A stretch of 64,000 bases of DNA from Liolophura sinensis (lineage: Eukaryota; Mollusca; Polyplacophora; Chitonida; Chitonidae). Every line of letters starts with the position of its first letter. Within the stretch, counting starts at the first letter, position 1. The translations under genes and the position numbers were made by a program. A model generated the notes under the pieces. The model did no database searches, was not told where the DNA came from, and saw nothing but the letters and a program-made list of their open reading frames with translations. The stretch is from the NCBI RefSeq assembly GCF_032854445.1, contig NC_088301.1, positions 52,005,187-52,069,186 of the forward strand, read 5' to 3'. Positions 63,323 through 64,000 of this stretch are shown here, piece by piece.

Positions 63323-64000
63323 CTACAACACAAAAGAATAATAAATGAAACAAAAAAGTAACAAACGCAATTTCACTGGGTTTAACAGCTTTGCATTTGT
63401 GAAACTTCGATATCATTTCAGTTGCTTTAACTTGCTTTGACTGCAATATACTTCACCCCCACCCCATATCAACCTATGCACAAGACGAAATACTTAACTG
63501 GAGCGGTTTAACTTACATTATGATCACATTAATGAAACTGTCACTCAGCTGTCATAGAAACCATAAATTTGACAAAATGAACCCCACTACACCTAACAAG
63601 GTTGTTCACTTCAATATAAATCAGTATACCATTGTTTGAGATCCCTTTGTGAAACAGTTCTATTTTGCACACATTTTCCTAACTTTTCACTTTTGATAAA
63701 AATAGTCCCAGTTTGACTGGAAACCTGGTTCACCTCCATATGAACTTGCAAAACCAAATGTGAAATCTTTATTAGAAATGGGATGACTTGAATTACAATA
63801 ATGTTGTGCGGATGGATGGACGGCGGGACAAATGTCATGACAACATTATCAAGAACAGCATACCGATGACAAAAGCAAATGGGAAAGCTACTGGTGTTGG
63901 TCGGTTTGTTTATTAATGGAAGTAGTTGACTTTATCTTTAAGTAGTTACCTAAAATGTTACTGTCACTTGTATGCTGTGATAAGGCAAGTAAAAATTCGT
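63323..64000. other. Twinfilin intron
   Basis: AT-rich sequence with no recognisable exon; it continues past the right edge. Confidence 0.6.

Overview
The window is animal nuclear DNA. Genes are cut into short exons by long AT-rich introns with GT-AG splice sites, and the introns are full of tRNA-derived SINEs ending in CCAATCAAATA-type tails. That SINE type is what I associate with molluscs and other lophotrochozoans, so a mollusc is my best guess; this is inference, and no species can be named. No prokaryotic, organellar, CRISPR or phage features are present.

Layout from left to right: (1) ING3 on +, nine 3' exons from 650 to 6007, with the 5' end outside the window. (2) A selenophosphate synthetase on - (7668-25682), converging on ING3. 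Its first coding exon carries an in-frame TGA exactly at the catalytic selenocysteine position (Sec28), and a SECIS-like hairpin lies in its 3' UTR (about 7303-7371). (3) A second selenophosphate synthetase on + (27300-33334), head-to-head with the first. It has the same seven-exon structure, but TGT (Cys28) replaces the TGA. (4) A large RBM5/RBM10-type splicing regulator on - (36121-48957; 21 coding exons, 877 codons). (5) TIMMDC1, a complex I assembly factor, on + (52446-58017; 7 exons, 283 aa), divergent from the RBM gene. (6) The last two exons of twinfilin on - (62638-63322), continuing past the right edge.

The most interesting locus is the inverted pair of selenophosphate synthetases. 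One is a selenoprotein and the other a Cys form. All internal exon lengths match. The copies are generally about 75-85% alike in the exons I compared, but three short tracts, two of which run into intron sequence, are nearly identical. That mosaic suggests gene conversion between the two arms. A gene finder that treats TGA only as stop will lose the first exon of the selenoprotein copy.

The rest is introns, UTRs and repeats: full-length SINEs with 13-bp target-site duplications (one nested inside a decayed LINE reverse transcriptase), a 104-bp tandem repeat, a 42-bp minisatellite, two inverted-repeat MITE-like elements and an AT microsatellite. Exon coordinates come from manual splice-site reading with phase checks, not from transcripts.
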